DNA of 64,000 nucleotides. It comes from Flavobacteriaceae bacterium PS02334 (GTDB lineage: Bacteria; Bacteroidota; Bacteroidia; Flavobacteriales; Flavobacteriaceae). This document shows positions 1-7,836 of the stretch, one piece after another. The stretch lies in assembly GCA_029959295.1 (NCBI GenBank), contig JASCOH010000001.1, positions 186,001-250,000 on the forward strand, written 5' to 3'. Position 1 is the first letter of the stretch. Each line of letters opens with the position of its first letter. The translations under genes and the position numbers were made by a program. The notes beneath the pieces are model-generated. The model had not been told where the DNA came from and did no database searches. It was given only the letters and a program-made list of their open reading frames with translations.

Positions 1-600
1 GCCACCGTCAGCAGCATTACAGCATCCAGGACCAGCAGGAGTGCCAACCGGACCATTTCCGCAGTAGGAAAATGTCACAGCAATACAGTTGCCTCCCTCT
101 TTATTAACAAGGGTCTCATAGTCAATTTCCTGCGTAGATACTTGTCCCGTAAATGCAGCAAATTCATGAAAAACATGTCTCTGGCGATAAGATTCGTCGG
201 GATAATATTTGATTAAGAAAGCCCTATTGCCTTCTGCTTCTTCCGTGACTACCAGATTTTCAAAAAATAAAGGATTTGTTTCGCCTCTTGTTATTGACAT
301 CGTGTAGTAAGTGTCATTGCCCTTTGTCATAGCCTTGACTGAACTGCTATCTATCACAAAATTGTAAAGCGTGTCGAGTTCGCCACCTTTTCCCTGAAAT
401 CGTTCCTTGTTTCTGTAAACATTTTTTGTCAGCTGAGGAAGCCTCTCAAAATCTTTAAAATTTTTCTGCTGGATAGTAATGCCTGAAGTATTTTCAGAAT
501 GTTCCTCGTGTAAAGAATTATCTTCTGCTTGACATCCCAAAAAGAGGATCGCCCCACTGAAAAAAAGAATTCTGCCAAATCTTTTTAATTGTTTCTTCAT
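1..600 (-). CDS. Exported lipoprotein, C-terminus cut by window edge
   Basis: Translating the minus strand from the ATG at 600-598 gives an open frame of 200 codons running off the left edge. It starts with a basic N-terminus (MKKQLKRF), a hydrophobic stretch and a lipobox-like FLGC with Cys23, so a lipid-anchored envelope protein is likely. The rest is hydrophilic (Glu/Asn/Thr-rich) and has no fold I recognise. Near the edge it becomes rich in Cys and Gly (Cys in NCIA, SYCG and GCCN), which may be a small disulfide or metal-binding tail. It stands alone on this strand, divergent from the lodA-like gene. About 120 nt of leader separates its ATG from a -7 box with tandem palindromes upstream. 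The function is unknown; the exported-lipoprotein call is firm, anything more is not. Confidence 0.75.
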   Translation of the reverse strand, partial: MKKQLKRFGRILFFSGAILFLGCQAEDNSLHEEHSENTSGITIQQKNFKDFERLPQLTKNVYRNKERFQGKGGELDTLYNFVIDSSSVKAMTKGNDTYYTMSITRGETNPLFFENLVVTEEAEGNRAFLIKYYPDESYRQRHVFHEFAAFTGQVSTQEIDYETLVNKEGGNCIAVTFSYCGNGPVGTPAGPGCCNAADGG

Positions 601-1176
601 AAAATTGATTAATTATTGATTAATAATAAAATACAATGCTATGCTTTAACAAGAGTTATGGTGGCTCGCTCGCGTTATCGCGGCTGTGCAGGAACACATC
701 GGGGAAATGTTATGACTGCACTTGACAAATATAAGAGGTGTCGAGTAAATGCCGTTACGGTTTTCCCGTAATTTTTTTACGAAAAAACCGTAAATAATTG
801 TGAAAGTTTTTAATAAGAGTTTTTATCCTGATTGCTCGTGCTTTGCAATGGCGCGCAATCTTATTATGCCGCGAGGGGATTTCGCGGGGTGTTGAGGGTT
901 TGAATTACATTCTACATAAGTCTTACCAAACTAAGATATTTAGCATAAAGCAGTTAATACTTTTATTCAAAACAAGTTACTTTCATTTGTAAAATTCATC
1001 TAACAAAAAACCCGTATTTCTACGCATAGGCACCCTAATTTTTAATTTTAAGTTTGTTTTAAGCAATGAAAATCAGATAGAATTTGGTTGCTTAAAAAAT
1101 TGGAATTGCTTCTACCCCTACTGAAAAGCAAGGCCAATATTGCCCCAAACAAAAAACTTAAAACTTAACTATTATT
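601..1176. other. Divergent intergenic region
   Basis: These 576 bp separate the lipoprotein gene from the lodA-like gene. Besides the tandem palindromes there are two G+C-rich islands with hairpins in an otherwise AT-rich stretch: CGCG-ttat-CGCG at 671-682, GATTGC/GCAATC at 830-835 and 855-860, and CCGCGA/TCGCGG at 869-874 and 882-887. A -7-like box TAAGTTTG at 1049-1056 could serve the lodA-like gene, but no TTG lies at the usual distance upstream. I see no small ORF here. Confidence 0.5.
726..793 (-). promoter_or_regulatory. Promoter with two tandem 17-bp palindromes upstream of the lipoprotein gene
   Basis: Two copies of TTACG-N7-CGTAA lie at 755-771 (TTACGGTTTTCCCGTAA) and 777-793 (TTACGAAAAAACCGTAA). 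Their centres are 22 bp apart, about two helical turns. On the minus strand a Bacteroidetes -7 box (TATATTTG, 726-733) sits just downstream, and no TTG -33 element is present. Inference: an activator dimer pair binds here in place of the -33 contact and drives the lipoprotein gene. The binding protein is not identifiable from this window. Confidence 0.6.
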
Positions 1177-4100
1177 ATGAAAAGTATTCTTGAAAACAAA
1201 AGCAAAGACAATACGTCGTGTGGCTGTGAAGATCCGATTGAGTGCCTGCGCCATATGTTTTGCGACCTGGTTCAGAAAAAAAGAGTAGAAAAAGGACAAT
1301 GTCCTGTGAGAAGACCTGTTTTTCTGCGCACTCACGGCATTATGAAAGGCACCTTGACCATTCTTGACGATCTTCCAAAAGATTTTAGGCATGGAATGTT
1401 CAAGGAGAGCGGTGATTTCCCGACGTATGTAAGATATTCTTCTGACCTTTCTGACGGAAGGCCTGACTGGATGAGCACTATCGGAATCGGGATCAAGATT
1501 TTCGGAATTCCTGGAGAAAAAATGGTCAGCGACGATGGCGCAAATACGGCCGACTTATTGATGCAAAATGTACCTTACTTTTTTGTAGACAATGCCAAAG
1601 ACATGTGCAATTTCACAAAAGCAAGCTTAGAGGGCTGGAGCGATGACTGGATTCAGCAAAATGCGCCAAAAACTACTGAGCTTTTGAATGATATGGCAAA
1701 GCCAATTCGTTCGGTTTTAGAAACGCAATTGTGGAGCGTAGTTCCATTTGAGTTGGGAGAAAATAATTTCTGCAAATATATTCTTCGTCCCGGAAGCTCT
1801 ACTTTTGCTGGAGATCCTGACATCAATGATCCTGATTTTATGGCTAAGGATTTAGCAGGAAGAATGGCTGCGGGTCCCGTAACTTTAGATATTTATATCC
1901 AAAAAAGGCCCGATGCTTCTGAATTTGGAGAAGCTTATATTGAAGAGCATTTTCCTTTAGACCGCGCTACCGTGACATGGGATGAAAAAATTGCAATTCC
2001 GGTAAAAGTTGCTACGATTTTATTACCTCAGCAAGATATTACTACAGAAGAACAAGAAATTTATGGCGATTGGCTTTCTCTCAATATTGGAAGAGTGCCG
2101 CTTGAAAATAAGCCTGTCGGAAGCATCGCGCAAGCGAGAGTAAGCGTTTATCAGACAAGTGCCGATTATCGAAGAAAAGAAAACGGCCAGCCCGTTACTG
2201 AACCGAAAGTAGCCGGCGAGCCAATTATTGAAAATCCGGTTTGTCCTTTTGCTGGCCATAAAAATGAAAAGAAGGTTTCGAAAGAACTCACTGAAGAGCA
2301 GATCAAAAGAATTACGCACGTCAAAATACATCCTGGAATCGGAATCGCCCGTGTGGGAGACAGTCCTGAAAAATATTATATCGGTCCGGAAGTTTTTCAT
2401 CCAAAACCAACTGAATTTGGAAGTACACGAGATGCCGGAGGCGCTATAAAACGACAAGCGGCGCGTTTTAGAATTTATGCTTATGACAAATATGGAAATG
2501 TAGTTTCTGAAATTGAGCATTCTAAAAATTCTAGCGTAGAATGGTCAGTACATCTTGCCAATAAAAAAGCGGCGTGGTATCAATTTAATGCCGCAATGGA
2601 TATTCCGGCCACGGTAACTTTGACTGTTCCGCTTAGAAATCCTGCAGTTACAGGAAGCGACAGAAGCTCCTTATGTATTGATTCTGGTAAAACAGTAATC
2701 ATGGGCGTCAATATGAATGATTCAAGCTATGTCATGAGCGGCAATTTTAGAGGAACGCCTGTAACGCTTGGCGAACTGCGAACTGATGAAGCGGGAAGAC
2801 TTTTGGTTCTTCCAGGTTTTGGAGTTTCTGCAAGTCCGACGAACCAGCCTGTTTATGACAAGTTAAATCCAGATAGTTTCAACAATGCGAACGGCTGGTA
2901 TGATGATATTGCCGACGGACCTGTTCATGCGAAAGTTACTATTGCAGGCATTGATTATGATGCTGATTCAGCTTGGGTTGCTTCTGCTCCACCCAATTAT
3001 GCTCCTGATTTAGTGGGATGGCGAACAATGGATGACCTTTTGCAAAGCGTTTATATGCAATCAGGAATGCTAGCTGTTCCGCAAGAAATTTCTTTTCATC
3101 AGCACGTGCGACCAATTTTACAACGCTTAAGCGAAATGCAGTGGGTAAATAAAGGATTTTTAGCCATGTTTGGAGCCGGAGCGCCTATGAATTTCTCTGA
3201 TCCGAAATTATTGAAAAAGCTTTCTTCTGTGCCTATGGATACCAGCGTTTATCCTGATCCTTATGTAGAACTTCGAAGAACGGTTTATAACAGCTTTAGA
3301 TCTACCAATTCACAAACAGCTGATGTCGGAGCTTGGCCATGGAATTATGGAGATGCTTACGGCTATACGAATCCCGATCCTACAGTTGCGCCTTCAGCAA
3401 CGACTTATTTGCAATTGCCACCAGTCTATGATTATATTTTATCTAATTGGGTCGGCGGTCTTTTCATAGATGATTATGATCCTGAATATAAAAATCCTGA
3501 AAAAATTGAAGATGTGGATTTGCAGAAACAGCCTGAAGTGCTTGACAGGTCGGCAATGCATTTCTGTTTAGCCGATGCTTTTCATCCTGGCGCAGAATTG
3601 ACTTGGCCGATGCGAAATGCTTCGATGTTTCGAGCGCCTTACAGAATCAGAAAATGTGAAGAAGGAAGCACCGATCCTTCGTATGGCTCTACGCTTAACA
3701 ATGCAGATGTCATGGCTGTAAATGGCCCATTATACGGGCAATCTGCCGGAGATTTGACACGCTGGATGGCACTTCCTTGGCAAGGCGACACTGCATTTTG
3801 CCGTTCAGGGTATGACTTTGAATATGATCCTTATGTACCTACTTTCTGGCCCGCCCGCGTGCCGAATCAAGTATTGACAGAAATAGATTATGATACGCTT
3901 TGCGACACAGAACAGCCAATGGAAATTAGAATTGCTGCTTTTCAGAGCCGACCGTTATGGCTGAGACAGCTTCCGATGCAAAGTTCTGCGCCTGACCAAA
4001 TGATGTATATGATTTCTAATTTCAGCCAAATGGGAATCTTGGAAGCAAAACCAAGACCTGAAGATATGGACTGGCTACCTGAGACGATTTATGTAGAAAA

Positions 4101-4260
4101 TCTCAGCAAGGTAAAAAGAGCTGAATTGGAAAGCGATTATCGTTTATTCAAGAAAGCATTCAAAAAACTTGGATTGTATGACCGCAAACTGGCCGAAGCT
4201 GGCTGGATAAGCGAAGAACAGCGAAATGAGTTCGATACTATCAAACGTAGAGGAAACTGA
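1177..4260 (+). CDS. Catalase-like domain fused to LodA-type CTQ oxidase
   Basis: This is a 1027-residue, two-part protein. Residues about 40-340 resemble catalase-like haem proteins of the y4iL type. They show a distal THG (His53), an Asn in QNVPYFF (Asn131), and RVSVY (Arg321-Tyr325) spaced like the RxxxY haem-ligand motif of catalases. From about residue 379 the sequence is a LodA/GoxA-like amino-acid oxidase, opening with the family signature KIHPGIGIARVGDS. LodA enzymes oxidise an amino acid to an aldehyde or keto acid, releasing ammonia and H2O2, using a cysteine tryptophylquinone. Cys797 and Trp863 are 66 residues apart, near the 65-residue C516/W581 spacing of LodA, so they are the likely cofactor pair. 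The stop overlaps the start of the lodB-like partner by one base. No signal peptide is visible, as is usual for LodA. Substrate is unknown. I infer that the catalase half removes the H2O2 made by the other half. Confidence 0.88.
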   Translation: MKSILENKSKDNTSCGCEDPIECLRHMFCDLVQKKRVEKGQCPVRRPVFLRTHGIMKGTLTILDDLPKDFRHGMFKESGDFPTYVRYSSDLSDGRPDWMSTIGIGIKIFGIPGEKMVSDDGANTADLLMQNVPYFFVDNAKDMCNFTKASLEGWSDDWIQQNAPKTTELLNDMAKPIRSVLETQLWSVVPFELGENNFCKYILRPGSSTFAGDPDINDPDFMAKDLAGRMAAGPVTLDIYIQKRPDASEFGEAYIEEHFPLDRATVTWDEKIAIPVKVATILLPQQDITTEEQEIYGDWLSLNIGRVPLENKPVGSIAQARVSVYQTSADYRRKENGQPVTEPKVAGEPIIENPVCPFAGHKNEKKVSKELTEEQIKRITHVKIHPGIGIARVGDSPEKYYIGPEVFHPKPTEFGSTRDAGGAIKRQAARFRIYAYDKYGNVVSEIEHSKNSSVEWSVHLANKKAAWYQFNAAMDIPATVTLTVPLRNPAVTGSDRSSLCIDSGKTVIMGVNMNDSSYVMSGNFRGTPVTLGELRTDEAGRLLVLPGFGVSASPTNQPVYDKLNPDSFNNANGWYDDIADGPVHAKVTIAGIDYDADSAWVASAPPNYAPDLVGWRTMDDLLQSVYMQSGMLAVPQEISFHQHVRPILQRLSEMQWVNKGFLAMFGAGAPMNFSDPKLLKKLSSVPMDTSVYPDPYVELRRTVYNSFRSTNSQTADVGAWPWNYGDAYGYTNPDPTVAPSATTYLQLPPVYDYILSNWVGGLFIDDYDPEYKNPEKIEDVDLQKQPEVLDRSAMHFCLADAFHPGAELTWPMRNASMFRAPYRIRKCEEGSTDPSYGSTLNNADVMAVNGPLYGQSAGDLTRWMALPWQGDTAFCRSGYDFEYDPYVPTFWPARVPNQVLTEIDYDTLCDTEQPMEIRIAAFQSRPLWLRQLPMQSSAPDQMMYMISNFSQMGILEAKPRPEDMDWLPETIYVENLSKVKRAELESDYRLFKKAFKKLGLYDRKLAEAGWISEEQRNEFDTIKRRGN

Positions 4261-5372
4261 TGACTCAAAAAAATGAATATGATGTTATTGTAGCAGGCGC
4301 TGGTCCAGCAGGATGCGCCGCTGCAATTGCATTAAAACAATCGGGAATAAATGTTTGCATCATAGATCGAAAATCTGATGAAACGCGCAAAGTTGGCGAA
4401 TCGCTTCCTGGTGCTTCAATTCGGCTTTTGAATAGGCTTGGGATCCATAATCTAGAAACATTTTTAAATGCCGGTGATTATAAAAAATGTCTTGCAAACG
4501 CATCTTCTTGGGGAAACGAAGAATGGATTTATCAATCTGGAATGGCAAATCCGGAAGGTGGTGGCTTTCATATCAACAGAACAGCATTTGATGAAGCTTT
4601 CAGAAAAAAAGCTGGAGATTTAGGAATTCAAATTTATAATGCGTTGGTTGATCATATTGATTTTGCAGACGATTCAGATTTAACAATCGAGCTTAAACAA
4701 CAAGAACATACAGAAATCAAGGCAATAAAAGCGAAATGGATAATTGATGCAACCGGAAGAAAAGCTTCCATTAGGCGAAAATTTGGCTTGGAAAGGCATA
4801 AAATTGACGAGCAAATGGCTGCTACAAATTGGATAAAAGCGCCTCAAACTGATATCGATCATGCGACTAGAATAAAATCTGTGGCTGACGGATGGTGGTA
4901 TACTTCGCTCCTTCCCGACCAAAGCAGAGTGATCAGCTTTCAAAGCTTGCCGGAAACAATCGCCAAATTGCATAAGAATCCGGAAGATTTTTTTGCTAAA
5001 TTTAATGAAGCGTGCCTATTGCCTTATACTGCAAATAAAAATCTTAGCATTCAAAGCAAAGCGATTGACGCTGGGACAATAAATCCGGGAATTGTGACTG
5101 CAAAAGGCTTATTATGCGTAGGCGATGCGGCTTTGTCCTTTGATCCTTTGTCTTCACAAGGAATATTTTTTGCACTTTACAGCGGTATCAAAGCGGCTGA
5201 ATCAATTGTAAAATGTATTTCTTCAGATGATTTACAAGAAGAAATTCTTGCCAATTATCAATCCATTATTGAAAGAGTATTTATAGAAAATCAAAAATCT
5301 AGAAAATATTTTTACAAAAGCGAATCAAGATATTTTAATGAACCCTATTGGAAAAGCCGAAAGTTTAGCTAA
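4260..5372 (+). CDS. lodB: LodB-like FAD-dependent oxidoreductase (CTQ maturation)
   Basis: This is a 370-residue flavoprotein of the tryptophan-halogenase/geranylgeranyl-reductase type. The dinucleotide-binding motif GAGPAGCAAAIAL is at the N-terminus and the FAD-binding GDAALSFDPLSSQG is near residue 290. LodB homologues are needed to form the cysteine tryptophylquinone in their LodA partner, and the genes are always neighbours. Here the ATG shares its A with the upstream TGA stop, which implies translational coupling. The stop lies inside a strong hairpin terminator, so the operon is just these two genes. The family is clear; the maturation role rests on gene context. Confidence 0.85.
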   Translation: MTQKNEYDVIVAGAGPAGCAAAIALKQSGINVCIIDRKSDETRKVGESLPGASIRLLNRLGIHNLETFLNAGDYKKCLANASSWGNEEWIYQSGMANPEGGGFHINRTAFDEAFRKKAGDLGIQIYNALVDHIDFADDSDLTIELKQQEHTEIKAIKAKWIIDATGRKASIRRKFGLERHKIDEQMAATNWIKAPQTDIDHATRIKSVADGWWYTSLLPDQSRVISFQSLPETIAKLHKNPEDFFAKFNEACLLPYTANKNLSIQSKAIDAGTINPGIVTAKGLLCVGDAALSFDPLSSQGIFFALYSGIKAAESIVKCISSDDLQEEILANYQSIIERVFIENQKSRKYFYKSESRYFNEPYWKSRKFS

Positions 5373-5390
5373 AACTTTCGGCTTTTATTT
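5352..5390. terminator. Bidirectional hairpin terminator
   Basis: A 15-bp perfect stem (AAAAGCCGAAAGTTT at 5352-5366 against 5372-5386) has a 5-nt loop and T-rich flanks on both strands. It overlaps the lodB stop and ends transcription from both convergent units. Confidence 0.9.
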
Positions 5391-5404
5391 TAAACTTGAA
5401 TTGC

Positions 5405-6199
5405 TTACAAACTGCCTTTTATCAAACTCGTCGGATTGTACCCAAAATACTTTTTAAAGGCAAAAGAGAAGTGCGAAATATTTTCAAAACCCAAATCAAG
5501 ATAAATATCTGACGGCTTCTTGCCTTCTTGTTCAATCTGGAAATGAGCTTCCTGCAGTCTTTTTTGTATCAGCCAGCGATTAGGCGTATCATTGAAAATC
5601 CTTTTAAAATCTCTTTTGAAAGCAGATAAACTTCTGCCCGTGAGGTACGCGAGCCTTTCTAAAGTTACATTAAACTTATAATTTCGAAACATAAACGCTT
5701 CCAAATCTAATTTTTCAGGAATGCTAAAATCAAAAAGCGCGTTCGAAATTTCTGGATTGATGTGCAATAATATCAACAGAAGTTCTTCCCTTTTTACTTT
5801 GGAAAATGTATCGTCAATGGTTCCTCCTTCAGTATAATAAGGCATCAGGGACTGTATGAAATTAGGAACCAGAGCATCTTTCTTTAGCAGAATAAACGCA
5901 TTTTTAGAATCTATTGCTACATTTTTAACGATGTGATTCTTCTTGAATTCTGATAAAAAAACCTCATCAAAAACAACGACCACTTTTTCAAATTGCCCTT
6001 TGTGCTTCTGCTTGCTGTATTTTACCAGATGATTTTTTCTGACAATGCAAGAATCGCCTGATTTCAAGGCATGCTTCTTATGTCCGTCATATGCTTCAAT
6101 TTCTCCAGTGGCCAGATATAAAAAGAAATGCTCTGGTATAAATTGTTCCGGAGAAATTTCTGGACCGATATAGCACGATTTTATCTCTGCAATTGTCAT
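5405..6199 (-). CDS. AraC-family transcriptional regulator
   Basis: This 264-residue protein has a cupin-like N-terminal sensor half (about 20-120) and a C-terminal AraC double helix-turn-helix (about 165-260). The second-helix consensus appears as DLGFENISHFSFAFKKYFGYNP. It begins 20 bases after the stop of the MBL hydrolase gene on the same strand, so the two are probably one transcript and functionally linked. The inducer is not evident. It ends against the lodB terminator. Confidence 0.88.
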   Translation of the reverse strand: MTIAEIKSCYIGPEISPEQFIPEHFFLYLATGEIEAYDGHKKHALKSGDSCIVRKNHLVKYSKQKHKGQFEKVVVVFDEVFLSEFKKNHIVKNVAIDSKNAFILLKKDALVPNFIQSLMPYYTEGGTIDDTFSKVKREELLLILLHINPEISNALFDFSIPEKLDLEAFMFRNYKFNVTLERLAYLTGRSLSAFKRDFKRIFNDTPNRWLIQKRLQEAHFQIEQEGKKPSDIYLDLGFENISHFSFAFKKYFGYNPTSLIKGSL

Positions 6200-6219
6200 G
6201 ATTCTGAAAATTAATTATG

Positions 6220-7350
6220 CTAATTTACGCCTTTCCACCATTCTTTAAAAACCTGCGTGCTATCGTTCAAATTTACGATTTCTCCAATCATTGGAGTCAC
6301 CAAAGGCAAGTTTGATTCTTTGCTACGTTCCGTTAATTCTTTCAGCGGTTCGTCCCAAGCGTGCATTGCTAATTTAAATTTTGAAGAATGTACTGGGAAA
6401 AGTCTTTTCGCTTTTAAATCTTTTGCGGCTTTCACGACTTGTTCTGGTAGCATGTGAATCGCTTCCCAAGCCACATTATATTGTCCGTTTTCTAAAATTG
6501 CGAAATCTATCGGGCCAAATTGCTCGCCGATTTTTGCAAAATGGGTATCATAACCGCTGTCGCCACCAATGTAAATTTTAGTATTCGGCGTTTCTAAAAC
6601 ATATGAAAGCCACAACGTATTATTTCTGGTAAAACCCCTTCCTGAAAAATGTCTTGCAGGAGTTGTATGGACTTTAAGGCCATCTTCTAAAACAACGGTT
6701 TCGTTCCAATCTTTCTCAATTATTTTATCTGGAGCATAGCCCCAAAGTTCGAAATGCGCACCAACTCCAAGACCGCAAAAAACTTTTTTTACTTTAGATT
6801 TCAAGGCAATTATCGTTTCATAATCTAAGTGATCGTAGTGGTCATGGCTTATGAATAAATAGTCAATCTCTGGCAAATCAGCAACAGTATAGCCATTTGC
6901 TCCTTTGAAAGCACTCACGGTTCCTGGCAAAGGCGAAGCATTGCCGCTAAATACCGGATCAACTAAAATTCGCTTTCCATCTAACTGCATAAAATAGGAA
7001 GAATGCCCGAACCAAACCAAAACGTCAGCCTCTGGAGCAAGATTTAACAGATTGGTTTTTATGGAAGGAATGCTGTCAACCGGCACTCTTCGGGGATGAT
7101 TTCCGAATAATTGGTCATAAATAATTCCTCCCATGCTGTAGCCCTCAGTAAGATCTGGCGTGTAATTTATATTTTGAAATCGATCATCGCTGTAATTTGA
7201 AGATTTTTTTATCAACTCTAAACGACTGCCTTCTGGAGCTTTGCCAAATTTTGGATGCTTCATGTAAAAAAATGTGACCAACGTCAAAACTGCCAAAATG
7301 CTTATCACTGTAATCATAATTCTTTTTGTAATTTTTAGAAATCGTTTCAT
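6220..7350 (-). CDS. Membrane-anchored MBL-fold hydrolase (NAPE-PLD/UlaG-like)
   Basis: This 376-residue metallo-beta-lactamase-fold protein has an N-terminal hydrophobic anchor (about 10-30), which could also be an uncleaved signal. The metal motif HDHYDH is complete (His169, His171, Asp173, His174), and later ligands are seen in TPARHFSGRG, YIGGDSGYD and FPVHSSKF. The region reading WFGHSSYFMQLDGKRILVDP is typical of the NAPE-phospholipase D/UlaG branch, which cleaves phosphodiester or lactone bonds. It is the first gene of a pair with the AraC regulator. The actual substrate is unknown. Confidence 0.82.
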   Translation of the reverse strand: MKRFLKITKRIMITVISILAVLTLVTFFYMKHPKFGKAPEGSRLELIKKSSNYSDDRFQNINYTPDLTEGYSMGGIIYDQLFGNHPRRVPVDSIPSIKTNLLNLAPEADVLVWFGHSSYFMQLDGKRILVDPVFSGNASPLPGTVSAFKGANGYTVADLPEIDYLFISHDHYDHLDYETIIALKSKVKKVFCGLGVGAHFELWGYAPDKIIEKDWNETVVLEDGLKVHTTPARHFSGRGFTRNNTLWLSYVLETPNTKIYIGGDSGYDTHFAKIGEQFGPIDFAILENGQYNVAWEAIHMLPEQVVKAAKDLKAKRLFPVHSSKFKLAMHAWDEPLKELTERSKESNLPLVTPMIGEIVNLNDSTQVFKEWWKGVN

Positions 7351-7836
7351 TCTATCTATTAATAGTACAATTTAATTTTTATTTGTTTAGGAATCAAATT
7401 CTTTCAAGATTTTGCGTTGTCTCCTTTTTATAATTGCATGATGTGATATAATCCGACAAAACTGGAACTTACCAAATATCTAATTTGCCACAAACATCTA
7501 AATTTATGTTGCAAAGTTGCAGTAAATAAAATATTGGGGTTTTGTTGTAAGGTCCATTTTTACTTTGTTAAAAAGTCCATTTTAAATGACTAATTTTTAC
7601 TAGTCATGATTCAATAATCAAAAATGAATTATTTCAGAATTTAGGCAACCTTTATAATTAATACATCTTCTGTTAACACTACCTTTCTTATACTAAAAAT
7701 TCATAAACATTTGATAAACAATTAGTAATCAGAAATTATCGCATTTAGAAATTTGAAAATATAATTTCACTCCCTGTTAATTTAACCAATTTTAAAAAAT
7801 CAGTTTTTCTGGTTTTTAAATAATTTACAAAATAAT
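7351..7836. other. Divergent intergenic region
   Basis: These 486 very AT-rich bases lie between the MBL gene and the large surface-protein gene. I found no ORF, no RNA gene, and no convincing TTG-N17-23-TAnnTTTG promoter on either strand, although both divergent genes must be transcribed from here. Confidence 0.4.
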
